DNA of 64,000 bases from AC-32 sp963716865. Its GTDB lineage: Bacteria; Actinomycetota; Thermoleophilia; Gaiellales; Gaiellaceae. The translations under genes were made by a program, and so were the position numbers. How positions within the stretch are numbered: the stretch's first letter is position 1; each line of letters opens with the position of its first letter. The stretch spans positions 124,001 to 188,000 of the forward strand of contig CAVQUF010000003.1 of assembly GCA_963716865.1 (NCBI GenBank), given 5' to 3'. Positions 51,440 to 61,001 of the stretch are shown one piece after another. The notes beneath the pieces were generated by a model that saw only the letters and a program-made list of their open reading frames with translations, was not told where the DNA came from and searched no databases.

Positions 51440-51592
51440 ATCGCCGACCAACAGTGGCAGACGGTGCAAGAGGAGGACCGGCAGAACGTGCAGCTGCTCG
51501 ACCTCTCCAATCAGATCCTCGAGCTGACGAAGGCCGTACACGCGGATGCCGCCGCCCGCTCGGACGGCGTCGCACCGAAGACCGACGCCTGA
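51440..51592 (+). pseudogene. DUF1003 fragment (C-terminal part)
   Basis: IADQQWQTVQEEDRQNVQLLDLSNQILELTKAVHADAAARSD to a stop at 51592 matches the last 47 residues of the intact gene at 3508-3954. The membrane helices are absent. Confidence 0.82.
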
Positions 51593-51728
51593 ATCCGCCA
51601 GGAGCGCGGCGTCTGCAGAGAAGAGGGGTTCAAGTTAGCGAGGCAAGTTGAACCTGAACACGAGCTAGGCAACAACGCGCGCTACGCTCGGCCGCACCAC
51701 GAACGGGAAAGTCCGAGCGGGCAGACCG

Positions 51729-52238
51729 ATGCACACCCTCTACCTCCTCCGTCACGCGAAATCGAGCTGGACTGATGAGACGCTCTCTGACCGAGAGCGG
51801 CCGTTGGCGCGGAGGGGCCGGCGGGACGCGAAGCGGATCGCCAAGCACCTGGTTCGGCTGGAAATCGCACCTGAACTCGTCCTCTGCTCCTCCGCTGAGC
51901 GCACACGCGAGACGCTTGAGCTGCTACAGCCCGCACTCGCGGCGACCTCGACGGTGAGCCTGGAAGCGGAGCTGTATGCAGCCTCCGCCGATGAGCTGCT
52001 CGAGCGCATTCGCGCTGTGCCGCCGGCGGTCTCGTCCGTGATGGTGATCGGGCACAACCCCGGCCTCCAGGACCTCGCCCTTGTCCTCGCTTCGGATGGG
52101 ACCGAGCTCGGGCGACTCGAGGCGAAGTTCCCGACGGCTGCGCTCGCAACACTCACACTCGCGAACGCACCTTGGCGCCAGCTGTCCGAGGGCGACGCGG
52201 TGCTCGCCGAGTACGTCGTTCCGAAGCAGCTCGGATGA
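51729..52238 (+). CDS. SixA-like histidine phosphatase
   Basis: The protein has 169 residues. The phosphohistidine motif is LLRHAKSSW at the N-terminus, with RPLARRGRRDAKRIAKHL, LVLCSSAERTRETLELL and VMVIGHNPGLQDLAL (second catalytic His). SixA removes phosphate from histidine on phosphotransfer proteins such as NPr or ArcB. It stands just upstream of typA but with its own start. Confidence 0.93.
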   Translation: MHTLYLLRHAKSSWTDETLSDRERPLARRGRRDAKRIAKHLVRLEIAPELVLCSSAERTRETLELLQPALAATSTVSLEAELYAASADELLERIRAVPPAVSSVMVIGHNPGLQDLALVLASDGTELGRLEAKFPTAALATLTLANAPWRQLSEGDAVLAEYVVPKQLG

Positions 52239-52313
52239 GCCTAGGCCTCGACGGCCTGTCTCAGTCGATCCTCGAGGAGGCAATCGCGGGAGCTGCGCGG
52301 GTACCCTCGGCAG

Positions 52314-54158
52314 GTGCCGCAGCGCTCCGACATCCGCAACGTCGCCATCGTCGCCCACGTCGATCACGGCAAGACGACCCTCGTCGATGCGCTGCTCTGG
52401 CAGTCCGGGGCGTTCCGCGCGAACCAGGATGTCGCCGAGCGCATCCTCGATACCGGGGAGCTCGAACGCGAGAAAGGGATCACGATCCTTGCGAAGAACA
52501 CCGCCGTCCGCCAGGGCGCCGTGAAGATCAACATCGTCGACACTCCGGGCCATGCCGACTTCGGCGGCGAGGTGGAGCGCGGGCTGACGATGGTCGACGG
52601 CGTCCTGCTCCTCGTCGACGCGAGCGAGGGTCCGCTGCCGCAAACGCGCTTTGTCCTCCGTAAGGCGCTAGAGGCGCGACTCCCCGTCGTCCTCGTCGTC
52701 AACAAGGTCGACCGCCCCGACGCGCGAATCGCCGACGTCGTGAACGAGGTCTACGCGCTCTTCCTCGACCTTGACGCGGACGAAAGCCAGATCGAGTTTC
52801 CGATCGTCTACTGCAACGCCAGGGCAGGTCGTGCCTCACTCGAGCCCGACCCGGACGGCCTCGGGCCTGATCTCACGCCGTTGCTCGACCTCATCCTCGA
52901 GCACATCCCGCCTCCGGTCTACGAGGAGGGCCACCCGCTGCAGGCACTCGTCACCAACCTCGACGCCTCGCCGTACGTCGGCCGGCTTGCGCTCTGTCGC
53001 GTGCAACAGGGGACGATTCGGCGCGCCCAGGAGGTTGCGTGGTGTCGCACCGACGGGACGATCACGCGCGCGAAGGTAACCGAGCTGTTCGTGAGCGAGG
53101 CCCTCGACCGCGTCGAGGCCGAGGAAGCGGGGCCCGGCGACCTCATCGCCGTGGCCGGCATCCCCGAGGTGATGATCGGCGAGACCCTCGCAGACCCGCT
53201 CGACCCGCGGCCGCTGCCCGTGATCTCCGTCGACGAGCCGTCGCTCTCGATGACCGTCGGCATCAACACCGCGCCACTCGCGGGGAGAGACGGCGACAAG
53301 GTGACCGCGCGTCAGGTCGAAAGCCGCCTCCAGGCCGAGCTCGTCGGAAACGTCTCGGTGCGCGTCCTCCCGACCGAACGGCCCGACGTGTGGGAGGTGC
53401 AGGGCCGCGGCGAGCTGCAACTGGCGGTGCTGATCGAGCAGATGCGACGCGAGGGATTCGAGATCACGGTCGGCAAGCCGCAGGTCGTGACCCGTATCGT
53501 CGACGGTGAAGTGCACGAGCCGATGGAACGCGTCTCCGTCGACGTACCGGAGGAGTACCTCGGCGTAGTCACCCAGCTCTTCGCGCTTCGCAAGGGACAC
53601 ACCGAGGCACTCGTCAACCACGGCACGGGCTGGGTGCGCATGGACGTCGTCGTCCCCGCTCGCGGCCTGATCGGGTTCCGCACCGAGTTCCTCACCGAGA
53701 CGCGCGGGACCGGCATCCTCCATCACGTCTTCGAGCGGTTCGAGTCGTGGCACGGCGAGCTCCGAACGAGACCGACCGGCAGCCTCGTCGCCGACCGCGC
53801 GGGGAAGACGACCGCCTTCGCCCTCATCAACCTCCAGGAACGCGGCTCGATGTTCGTCGGGCCGGGCGTCGACGTCTACGAGGGGATGATCGTCGGCGAG
53901 AACGCCCGCGCCGATGACCTCGACGTCAATGCGACGAAGGAGAAGAAGCTCACGAACATGCGCTCGTCTACGTCCGACGAGCTCGTCCGGCTGATCCCGG
54001 CGCGCGTTCTCTCGCTGGACCAGGCGCTCGAGCTGATCCGGGAGGACGAGTGCGTCGAGGTCACGCCGCAGAACGTGCGCCTGCGCAAGGTCGAGCTGTC
54101 CGCGCAGCGGCGACAGACGGCCGCGAGCCGCAAGGCGCGCGGGTTGACGGTCGTCTGA
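52314..54158 (+). CDS. typA: Translational GTPase TypA/BipA
   Basis: The protein has 614 residues, starting at a GTG. The G1 motif AHVDHGKTT (14-22), G3 VDTPGHADFGGEVER, G4 NKVDRP and the G2 region EREKGITI are present. Domains II, III, V and the TypA C-terminal domain (GLIGFRTEFLTETRGTG, GPGVDVYEGMIVGENARADDLDVN) follow. TypA acts on the ribosome in 50S assembly and in stress or cold growth. Its stop overlaps the greA start by one base, so both are one operon. Confidence 0.97.
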   Translation: MPQRSDIRNVAIVAHVDHGKTTLVDALLWQSGAFRANQDVAERILDTGELEREKGITILAKNTAVRQGAVKINIVDTPGHADFGGEVERGLTMVDGVLLLVDASEGPLPQTRFVLRKALEARLPVVLVVNKVDRPDARIADVVNEVYALFLDLDADESQIEFPIVYCNARAGRASLEPDPDGLGPDLTPLLDLILEHIPPPVYEEGHPLQALVTNLDASPYVGRLALCRVQQGTIRRAQEVAWCRTDGTITRAKVTELFVSEALDRVEAEEAGPGDLIAVAGIPEVMIGETLADPLDPRPLPVISVDEPSLSMTVGINTAPLAGRDGDKVTARQVESRLQAELVGNVSVRVLPTERPDVWEVQGRGELQLAVLIEQMRREGFEITVGKPQVVTRIVDGEVHEPMERVSVDVPEEYLGVVTQLFALRKGHTEALVNHGTGWVRMDVVVPARGLIGFRTEFLTETRGTGILHHVFERFESWHGELRTRPTGSLVADRAGKTTAFALINLQERGSMFVGPGVDVYEGMIVGENARADDLDVNATKEKKLTNMRSSTSDELVRLIPARVLSLDQALELIREDECVEVTPQNVRLRKVELSAQRRQTAASRKARGLTVV

Positions 54159-54619
54159 TGGGAGACAACCTCACACGAGAGCAGCACGCTCGCCTCGCCG
54201 CCGAGCTCGCGGAGCTCGAGGGCCCCAAGCGCCGGAAGATGGTCGAGGCGATCAGTGCCGCTCGCGCCCACGGCGACCTGTCGGAGAACTTCGAGTACCA
54301 CGCCGCGAAGAACGAGCAGGGCCTGCTCGAGCGGAGGATCGCGATCCTCCGCGACCGGTTGGACCACGCCGAGATCGTCGAGGACGGCGCGGCAGACGCC
54401 GTTTCCGAGGGATCGCATGTAGTCGTCGTCGACGAGTCCGGCGCACGGGTCGACGTTGAGATTTCCGCTCTCGGCGGCGCCGGTACCGCCTCGCCGTCAT
54501 CGCCGCTCGGCTCGGCCGTCCTCGGCAAGCGGGTCGGCGATGCGGTCGACGTTCAGGCGCCGAGCGGAACATGGCGGGCGACGATCGTCGAGATCCGCGC
54601 GGCAGCGCCGGACAACTGA
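54158..54619 (+). CDS. greA: Transcript cleavage factor GreA
   Basis: The protein has 153 residues. The N-terminal coiled coil (AELAELEGPKRRKMVEAISAARAHGDLSENFEYHAAKNEQGLLERRIAILRDRL) carries the two acidic residues at the tip (D and E in GDLSENFEYHAAK) that chelate Mg in the RNAP secondary channel. The C-terminal FKBP-like domain ends SPLGSAVLGKRVGDAVDVQAPSGTWRATIVEI. It rescues backtracked polymerase. It follows typA with one base shared (TGATG). Confidence 0.95.
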   Translation: MGDNLTREQHARLAAELAELEGPKRRKMVEAISAARAHGDLSENFEYHAAKNEQGLLERRIAILRDRLDHAEIVEDGAADAVSEGSHVVVVDESGARVDVEISALGGAGTASPSSPLGSAVLGKRVGDAVDVQAPSGTWRATIVEIRAAAPDN

Positions 54620-54643
54620 TCGGGATAGTCGCCGTAGATGTCG

Positions 54644-55267
54644 CTACGTCGCGCGTCGCCGCTCTTCCACCCACTTTCGGTGGTGGCGAAGCGCCCAATC
54701 CTCGCGCACCCAGCCGCGTGTGATCGCGGACAGCGAGTGGCGCGTCGAGCGATGAATCAGCGACAGGTAGAGGTGGCCGAGGACGAGGAAGAACGAGATG
54801 TACATCAGCCAGTCGTGCACGACGAGCGCGTTCTGAAGCCGGAAGGCGTGGTTGCGTTCCCCGTACCAGAGGAAGAAGCCGGTGAGCGCGAAGAGGAACG
54901 CGAGCGCGGCCGTGATGATCGTGTTGATCTTCTGGCCGGCGTTGAACCGGCCCTGGGGCACCCTGCGGCGCCGAAGCCAGGCCAGATCGTCCTCGTCGAA
55001 GACGTCGATCTCTCGCGCGGTCGCGAGTAGCCGGCGCCGGTCGCCGGCTAGCACGACGAGGGCCAACGCGACGAGCCAGGCCAGCGCCGTGTAGACATGG
55101 ATGTCCTTCAGCAGTGGCCGCCGTCCGACCAGCTGGGCGAGGCTCGGCAGGTAGAGGCAAAGGCCGGAGCCGAACAGGACGAAGAAGGCGCTCGCATGGA
55201 TCCAGTGCAACGCGCGCTCCGTGCGGTTGAAGCGTGGCAGGCGGCGAACGCTAGGAGCGGTAGCCAT
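54644..55267 (-). CDS. Cytochrome b (FdnI/b561-type) subunit
   Basis: The protein has 207 residues and four membrane helices. Conserved heme-ligand histidines lie in ERALHWIHASAFFVLFGSGL, KDIHVYTALAWLVALAL and ALVVHDWLMYISFFLVLGHLYLSLIH. The family is the gamma subunit of formate dehydrogenase or the b-subunit of YedY-like enzymes. The start overlaps the end of the molybdoenzyme gene upstream by 17 bp, so they form a two-subunit membrane oxidoreductase. Confidence 0.92.
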   Translation of the reverse strand: MATAPSVRRLPRFNRTERALHWIHASAFFVLFGSGLCLYLPSLAQLVGRRPLLKDIHVYTALAWLVALALVVLAGDRRRLLATAREIDVFDEDDLAWLRRRRVPQGRFNAGQKINTIITAALAFLFALTGFFLWYGERNHAFRLQNALVVHDWLMYISFFLVLGHLYLSLIHRSTRHSLSAITRGWVREDWALRHHRKWVEERRRAT

Positions 55268-55946
55268 TCGAGCGGCCGACCCAGGCGTCTTGGTCGTAGC
55301 CGTGCTGCTCCCAGTAGCCCTGTGGCTGCCTGGCGACGAACTCCATCCTCGTCAGCCACTTGACGCCCTTGTAGCCGTACATCTCCGGCAAGACCAGCCG
55401 CGCCGGCGCGCCGTGCGGCCGCGACAGGGGCTCGTGGTCGAGCCGGTAGGCGAGCATCGCGTCGGGAAGGCGCAGCTGCTCGAGCGTGAGCGAATCCTCG
55501 TAGGGCCGCTCCAGCGAGACGAACCGCACCGCCGTCGCCGCGGGTAGCGGCTGCACCAGGTCGAAGAGCTGCTGGAACCGGACACCGCCCCAGTGGACGT
55601 TCTTGACCGTCCAGCCGGTGACGCAGTGGAAGGTCGAGACCTGCTCGGCCCTCGGCAACGCCGTCAGCTCCTCATAGCCGAGCGAGTGAGGCCGCTTCAC
55701 GAGCCCGTCGATCTGCAGGCGCCAGCTCGAGGGATCGAAGATCGGCATCGAGCCAGAGATCGTGTAGATCCGCCAGCCGCCGACCGGGAAGAGGTTGCCG
55801 ACCAGCTGGCTCCCCGCGGAGGTCAGCGGGGAGATCAACCTCGAGACCGGACCCGCCCACAGCAGCGAGGACGCACCGCCCGCGACGAGCAGCAGGAACC
55901 CGCGGCGACCGTAGTGACGCTCGTTGGTTGAGGGGACATCCGGCAT
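55251..55946 (-). CDS. Molybdopterin oxidoreductase, YedY/MsrP-like
   Basis: The protein has 231 residues. A twin-arginine-type signal (YGRRGFLLLVAGG, residues 12-24) directs it out. The sulfite-oxidase-fold core includes LQIDGLVKRPHSLGYEELTALP, STFHCVTGWTVKNVHWGGV (Cys ligand of molybdenum) and HGAPARLVLPEMYGYKGVKWLTRMEF. It is shorter than MsrP, resembling archaeal/actinobacterial YedY homologues. Electrons probably come through the cytochrome b encoded next to it. The substrate could be oxidised methionine or another S/N-oxide. Confidence 0.93.
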   Translation of the reverse strand: MPDVPSTNERHYGRRGFLLLVAGGASSLLWAGPVSRLISPLTSAGSQLVGNLFPVGGWRIYTISGSMPIFDPSSWRLQIDGLVKRPHSLGYEELTALPRAEQVSTFHCVTGWTVKNVHWGGVRFQQLFDLVQPLPAATAVRFVSLERPYEDSLTLEQLRLPDAMLAYRLDHEPLSRPHGAPARLVLPEMYGYKGVKWLTRMEFVARQPQGYWEQHGYDQDAWVGRSNGYRS

Positions 55947-56002
55947 GAACTTTCAGCGTAGTCGCGCGGCCTACCCGCCGAGGAGTTCTAGGCTGGTGGG
56001 CC

Positions 56003-57433
56003 GTGACACACAGGCCCGCAGAGAAGGCGGCGGCCGCATTCGCAGCAGGCCCTGTGCTCGTCGTCGTCGCGCTGAAGTCCGCGCTCGAAGTTGCCGTCGC
56101 CGGACGATACGGCTGGCACCGTGACGAGCTGTACTACGCCGTCGCCGGCCTTCATCTCCAGGGCGGCTACGTCGAGTTCCCGCCGGTGACGGCGCTGCTC
56201 GCGGCGTTGGCCCGAGAGCTTTTCGGCTGGTCACTCGTCGGCTTGCGCGCGTTCACGATCCTTGCAGCTGCCGGGACCGTGCTGGTCGGCGCTCTCGTCG
56301 CCCGCGAGCTCGGGGCGACGCGCCGTGCGCAGACGCTCGCCGCGGTGATCATCGGATTCGCGCCAGGGATGTTGGCAACCAACCTGCTCTTCCAGCCGGT
56401 CGCGCTGGACCAGCTGACGACGATGGTCGTCCTCTGGCTCGCGCTGCGGCTCGCGCTCGGGCGCGGCTCGTGGCCGTTGCTCGGAGTCGCCGTCGGCATC
56501 GGGCTCGAGACGAAGTACACGATCGCCGTCGTACTCGGCCTGCTGATCGCGACCTTCCTCGTCTGGCGCCGCGACGTCCTGCGCTCGTGGGGCTTCCCGC
56601 TGGCCGTGGCCATCGCGGCCGCGCTGCTCGTCCCGAACCTTGCCTGGGAGGCAGGCCACGGCTGGACGAGCGTGCACTGGTTCGTGAACCCTCCGCCGAG
56701 CGGGAGCGACGAGACGCGGCCGCAGTTCCTCGTCAACCTGATCCTGCTCACGGCGGTGGCGTTTCCCGTCGCTGTCGCCGGAGTCGTGTCGCTCGTCCGC
56801 AATCGCGCGCTGCGCCCGCTCGGCTGGACGGTCGTCGGCACCGTCGTCGCGTACTTCGTGCTCGGAGGAAAGTCGTACTACGCACTGCCCGTGGTGGTGT
56901 TCGCGGTCGCCGCCGGTGCGATCCCGCTCGACCGCTGGGCGACACGTCGTCGTCTCGTGATGGCCGGTGCCTTGTTCGTGGGGCTCGGCCTGCTGATCCT
57001 TCCGGTCGCGCTGCCGGTGCTGCCGCTGCACACGGCCGTCCGGCTCGGAGTCGTCAAGGCGCGCAGTGACTATCAGTCCGAGGTCGGCTGGCCCGCGTAC
57101 GTGCGCCTGGTCGAGCGGCACGCGACGGGCGCGGACGTGATCGTGGCCGACAACTACGGCGAGGCGGGAGCGCTCGAGCTGTTCGGCCGCAGCCTCCCGC
57201 CGGTCGCGTCGGCAGACGTGACGATGCGCTACTGGCGCCCGAAGGTGGTGGGGCGGCGGGCGCTCGTGATCGGCTACTCGCGCCACGCCGCCGGCTTCTG
57301 CAGCGGCTATCGAGTCGTCGCGCGCATCTCCGCGGCGGACGACAGCGATGAGGGCGGCCAGCCGATCGCGCGCTGCACCCTGCGCGGCACCCTCGCCCAG
57401 GTCTGGCCGAGCATCGTCGCGACACAGGACTAG
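56003..57433 (+). CDS. GT39/PMT-like membrane glycosyltransferase
   Basis: The protein has 476 residues and about ten membrane helices. The GT-C motif (YGWHRDELYYAVAGLHLQGGYVEFPPVTALLAALARELFG) holds the acidic pair D-E in the first outer loop, typical of ArnT/PMT enzymes using polyprenyl-phosphate sugars. The C-terminal part (VIVADNYGEAGALELFG) is a periplasmic domain. The acceptor is unknown. Confidence 0.9.
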   Translation: MTHRPAEKAAAAFAAGPVLVVVALKSALEVAVAGRYGWHRDELYYAVAGLHLQGGYVEFPPVTALLAALARELFGWSLVGLRAFTILAAAGTVLVGALVARELGATRRAQTLAAVIIGFAPGMLATNLLFQPVALDQLTTMVVLWLALRLALGRGSWPLLGVAVGIGLETKYTIAVVLGLLIATFLVWRRDVLRSWGFPLAVAIAAALLVPNLAWEAGHGWTSVHWFVNPPPSGSDETRPQFLVNLILLTAVAFPVAVAGVVSLVRNRALRPLGWTVVGTVVAYFVLGGKSYYALPVVVFAVAAGAIPLDRWATRRRLVMAGALFVGLGLLILPVALPVLPLHTAVRLGVVKARSDYQSEVGWPAYVRLVERHATGADVIVADNYGEAGALELFGRSLPPVASADVTMRYWRPKVVGRRALVIGYSRHAAGFCSGYRVVARISAADDSDEGGQPIARCTLRGTLAQVWPSIVATQD

Positions 57434-57468
57434 GCGGGCCGCCCTGCCCTCGATCTACCGCCGCGCGC

Positions 57469-57690
57469 CTACGCGATCAGCTCGGGCGGCTCGAGCAGCC
57501 GATCCAAGGCCCGCGCTTCCGCTCGCCGAAGCGTGACCGGCTTCTGCTCGGAGAGCGCGCGCGTCAGGATCACGGCAAGGTCGTTGAGCGTCGAAGACGA
57601 ACCAGCGCCGGCCTGGGCCTTCCCTCGCAGTTCCTCTACAACGGCTTCATCGAGGGCGAGCTTTCGCCCGTTCAGGTCGAACTCGATCAT
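57469..57690 (-). CDS. Small protein, 73 aa (source of dispersed copies)
   Basis: ATG at 57690. MIEFDLNGRKLALDEAVVEELRGKAQAGAGSSSTLNDLAVILTRALSEQKPVTLRRAEARALDRLLEPPELIA is a compact charged protein with a beta-turn start, a central helix and a C-terminal helix, resembling small regulatory or antitoxin-like proteins but unassigned. Partial copies occur at 24343-24522 (3' part) and 40790-40850 (5' part plus leader), so it is the intact parent. Confidence 0.65.
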   Translation of the reverse strand: MIEFDLNGRKLALDEAVVEELRGKAQAGAGSSSTLNDLAVILTRALSEQKPVTLRRAEARALDRLLEPPELIA

Positions 57691-57739
57691 GGCCGCAGAA
57701 CTCTGATGCGACTCTACTCGTTCGACGGGGCCAGGTCTC

Positions 57740-58087
57740 TCACTTCGACGAAGCCCCATGGCTTTCGGGGTAGTGACCCTCGCCGGGCCAGGGCGAGAGG
57801 ATCAGAATGATCTGGGCGCCGTGCTCGCTTCCGACGCTATGCCGCTCACCCGGCTCGAACGTGACCAGCGTGCCAGGTCCAGCGTCGACGACATGACCAC
57901 CCGCCTCGATGCGCGTGTCTCCCTCTACGACCGTTAGCCATGCGCGCTCGCGGACCTGGTGGTCGCCAAGCTCCTGACCGGGTGCGAGGCGGATGACGAT
58001 CGCCCGTGCCCCGTCAACGGTCTCGAGGACAGCCGGCGAACGGGTTCCCTCCGGTGCCTCGATCTGGGTCAGGTCCCAGGACTGCAC
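57740..58087 (-). CDS. Cupin-domain protein, 115 aa
   Basis: Starts at GTG 58087. Cupin motif 1 is relaxed (GDHQVRERAWLTVVEGDTRIEAGG) and motif 2 is PGTLVTFEPGERHSV, with a probable metal His. It is a single small barrel of unknown function, divergent in sequence from the cupin at 22806-23138. Confidence 0.82.
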   Translation of the reverse strand: MQSWDLTQIEAPEGTRSPAVLETVDGARAIVIRLAPGQELGDHQVRERAWLTVVEGDTRIEAGGHVVDAGPGTLVTFEPGERHSVGSEHGAQIILILSPWPGEGHYPESHGASSK

Positions 58088-58130
58088 CGCGGCGATCCTA
58101 AGGCATGACTGCCGTCCGCCCCTTCAGTCG

Positions 58131-59387
58131 TTATCTACGCTCGAAGCGGCGCAGCACGAGGGAGGCGTTGTGCCCGCCGAAGCCGAACGAGTTCGAGACG
58201 GCGATCCGGACGTCGGCCTCGCGCGGCTCGTTCGGAATGTAGTCGAGGTCGCAGTCGGGATCGGGTGTGTCGTAGTTGATCGTCGGCGGTAGTACGCCCT
58301 CGCGCAGCGCGAGCGTGCAGAAGATCGCTTCGAGGGCGCCGGCGGCGCCGAGACAGTGGCCGGTTGCGCCCTTCGTCGAGGAGACGGGCGTTCGTTTGGC
58401 CGTGTCTTCGCCGAGCGCGAGCTTGATCACCCGTGTCTCGCTCGTGTCCCCCAACGGAGTCGAGGTGCCGTGCGCGTTGATGTAGTCGATCTCGTCGGGG
58501 CCGATCCCGGCGTCGGCGAACGCCATCCGCATCGCCCGCGCGGGCTGCTCGCCGCTCGGGTCGGGCTCGGTGATGTGCTCGGCGTCCGAGGAAACGCCGT
58601 AACCGATCAGCTCCGCGTAGATCTCCGCCCCGCGCTTGCTCGCGTGCTCGAGCTCCTCGAGCACGAGGATCGCGCCCGCCTCGCCCATTACGAAGCCGTC
58701 ACGGTCGGCATCGAAGGGCCGGCTCGCGGCCGCCGGGTCGTCGTTTCGGCGCGAGAGTGCGCGCAGCGCGGCGAAGCCGGCGATCCCGACGCTCGTGATC
58801 GCCGCGTCGCTGCCGCCACAGAGCATCACCTCGGCTCGCCCTAACCGGATCGCGTCCAGGCCCTCGCCGATCGCCATCTGCGAGGCCGCACAGGCGGTGC
58901 ACTGTGAGCCGAGCGGGCCATGCGTTCCGAGCTCCATCGAGACCCAGGCCGCGCCCATGTTCGGGATGATCATCGGGATCGCAAACGGGTTGACTCGGTC
59001 GGGGCCCCGCTCGATCAGCGTGTCGCAGCAATCCTGGAAGGCCTGCAGGCCGCCCATCGAGGTCGCAACCGAGACGCCGACCCGGTCGGACTCCTTCTCG
59101 ATCTCGAGCCAGGCGTCGGCCTCGGCCTGCCGCGCGGCTGCGACAACCAGCTGCGCGAAGCGGTCCATCCGCCGCGCCCGCTTGTGCTCGATCCAGCGGG
59201 TCGGGTCGAAGTCTTTCGCCTCGCAGGCGAACCTGACCATGAACTCACGCGGATCGAACGCCGTGATCGGGCCCGCGGCGGAGCGACCATCGATCAGGCG
59301 CTCCCAGCTCGTTGCGACGTCGTCGGCTAGCGGCGTCACCGCGCCGAGCCCCGTGATCACCACTCGCCGGTGTCCGTTGGCGCCCAT
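58131..59387 (-). CDS. fabF: 3-oxoacyl-ACP synthase II
   Basis: The protein has 418 residues; the ATG at 59387 follows GGAGG. It elongates acyl-ACP in fatty-acid synthesis. Catalytic Cys lies in QCTACAASQMAIGEGL and the two His in NAHGTSTPLGD and GATGHCLGAAG; the Lys in SSTKGATGHC. GFGGHNASLVLRRFE closes the fold. The start overlaps the stop of the DMT transporter gene. No fabH, fabD or acpP lies in the window, so it is outside the main fab cluster. Confidence 0.96.
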   Translation of the reverse strand: MGANGHRRVVITGLGAVTPLADDVATSWERLIDGRSAAGPITAFDPREFMVRFACEAKDFDPTRWIEHKRARRMDRFAQLVVAAARQAEADAWLEIEKESDRVGVSVATSMGGLQAFQDCCDTLIERGPDRVNPFAIPMIIPNMGAAWVSMELGTHGPLGSQCTACAASQMAIGEGLDAIRLGRAEVMLCGGSDAAITSVGIAGFAALRALSRRNDDPAAASRPFDADRDGFVMGEAGAILVLEELEHASKRGAEIYAELIGYGVSSDAEHITEPDPSGEQPARAMRMAFADAGIGPDEIDYINAHGTSTPLGDTSETRVIKLALGEDTAKRTPVSSTKGATGHCLGAAGALEAIFCTLALREGVLPPTINYDTPDPDCDLDYIPNEPREADVRIAVSNSFGFGGHNASLVLRRFERR

Positions 59388-60283
59388 CAATCCTCCAATT
59401 CCCAGTCTGCCACGGCCGAGGAGCCGCCGGCCATGAGCGGCTCGGGCGAGGTTAGACCACCCTCCTTCCCGCGCGCCGCGAGGAGCACGGCCCCGGCAAC
59501 GACCGCAGCGAACGCCGCGATGCGAACGGCACCGATCAACCCCGAGGGGAGCGGCTCATGGAAGAGCACCATGCCGGCGGCGATCGGGAGGGCGTTCGTC
59601 AGCAGAGTCGAGAGGCCGGCTGTGGTGAGCGCGCCGCCACGCTGGAATGCGGCCTGGAGGACGGCCGTTCCGGCGCTGTAGAAGACGATCAGGCAAACGA
59701 GGAACGCGACATTCTCGAGTCGGCCGGAGACCGCCATCTTGGTTGCCACGTCGCCGGCGGCGAAGAGGATGCCTGAGGCGATGCCCCACGCCGGCCCGGG
59801 CCCGATCCCGCGCGCGAGCAGCGTCACGCACAGGGCCGCGCCCGCCGCCGACGCGGCGAGCCAGACGCCGACCCAGGCGTAGGTCGCTCCGCTTCCCTCG
59901 CTGTGGGTCGAGAACAGCGAGAGGCCGAGGAGCGCGAGGCCGACGACCGAGACCGCGGCTCCGACCTGCTCGAGCCTCGTCAGCGGGACGTGCGTGATCC
60001 GCGAGACCATGATCGCGAGGATCCCGATCCCGCCGGCGGCGGTCGCCTGGACGAGCGAGAGCGGTGCGAGCGCGAGCGCGACCACGTAGAGGACGAAGCC
60101 GCCGACCTGGATGCCGAAGCCGAGGAGCCACCGCCGCTCGACGAGCAGCGAGCGCAGCGAGGCGACCGGCCGGCGAAGTGAGAGCGGCGGCAAGTTCGAT
60201 GCGACCTCGTGCTGGAGCAGATAGCCGAGGTTGAGGCCGCAGGCCGAGACGATCGTGAGCACTAGTGCGAGAGCGATCTGCAC
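59387..60283 (-). CDS. DMT/EamA-like membrane transporter
   Basis: The protein has 298 residues and ten hydrophobic helices, each half beginning with a similar pair (ALALVLTIVSACGLNLGYLLQHEVASNLPP and AGAALCVTLLARGIGPGPAWGIASGILFAAGDVATKMAV). This is the drug/metabolite transporter layout. The substrate is unknown. Its stop overlaps the fabF start, so the two are co-transcribed. Confidence 0.85.
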   Translation of the reverse strand: MQIALALVLTIVSACGLNLGYLLQHEVASNLPPLSLRRPVASLRSLLVERRWLLGFGIQVGGFVLYVVALALAPLSLVQATAAGGIGILAIMVSRITHVPLTRLEQVGAAVSVVGLALLGLSLFSTHSEGSGATYAWVGVWLAASAAGAALCVTLLARGIGPGPAWGIASGILFAAGDVATKMAVSGRLENVAFLVCLIVFYSAGTAVLQAAFQRGGALTTAGLSTLLTNALPIAAGMVLFHEPLPSGLIGAVRIAAFAAVVAGAVLLAARGKEGGLTSPEPLMAGGSSAVADWELED

Positions 60284-60319
60284 TCTGGGTCAGCCCTCCT
60301 CCGCCCTTGTCCGGACGAT

Positions 60320-60991
60320 ATGCGATCGGCGACTGGGACTGGCAGGCTTCGAGCGGTGTCAGAGCGTCGCCTGTTCCTGCCGGGTTTAGCCGCCCGAGGC
60401 AGCCTCTATGCGCCAGGGCTGCCGCAAGGTTGGACGGCGCTCGATCCACCTTCGCTCGGCAGAACTCGGGGAAGCTTCCACGCTCATCGGAAATGGCTCG
60501 TCGAGGAGCTGGGGAAGCATGGTCGGCCCGTGAGCCTCGCGGGTCATTCGCTGGGTGCAGCCTTGGCGATCTCGGCAACGGCCGACCGGCCGGATCTGGT
60601 CGAGGAGCTGATCCTGTTCTCGCCGGCCGGGCTGCCGCTCTCGAAGCCCATGCGCGACAGTCTCTGGCTGTTGATCCGCCAAATCGTCCAAGGGCTCTAT
60701 CCGGCCAAGGAGGTTGCCGCCGTTGTCGGTGAGACGATCAAGCACCCCCGGGCGACGCATCGGCTCGCCCGCGAAGCGCACGACCTCGATCTACGCGACG
60801 AGATGATCCGGGTCGCAGCCGCCGGTATCCCGGCCCTGGTCGTCGCTTGCGCCTCCGACACGCTCACGACACCCGCCGTCTGCCGGACAATTGCTGCGAC
60901 CCTCGGCTGTGGCTGTGAACAGATCGAGGGTGCCGGGCACATGTGGATGCTCGGCAACTGGCCGCGGTTCCGAGCCTTCCTCAGCCGCTGA
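60320..60991 (+). CDS. Alpha/beta hydrolase
   Basis: The nucleophile elbow is GHSLGA (residue about 75), in VSLAGHSLGAALAISATADRPDLVEELILFSPAGL. The acid lies near ACASDTLTTP and the catalytic His in EGAGHMWMLGNWPRF. The short fold with a helical cap (SKPMRDSLWLLIRQIVQGLYPAKEV) suits esterase or lipase-like enzymes. ATG at 60320 is the longest frame; a GTG at 60356 (SERRLFLPG) is an alternative start. Confidence 0.88.
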   Translation: MRSATGTGRLRAVSERRLFLPGLAARGSLYAPGLPQGWTALDPPSLGRTRGSFHAHRKWLVEELGKHGRPVSLAGHSLGAALAISATADRPDLVEELILFSPAGLPLSKPMRDSLWLLIRQIVQGLYPAKEVAAVVGETIKHPRATHRLAREAHDLDLRDEMIRVAAAGIPALVVACASDTLTTPAVCRTIAATLGCGCEQIEGAGHMWMLGNWPRFRAFLSR

Positions 60992-61001
60992 GCCGGTTGA
61001 C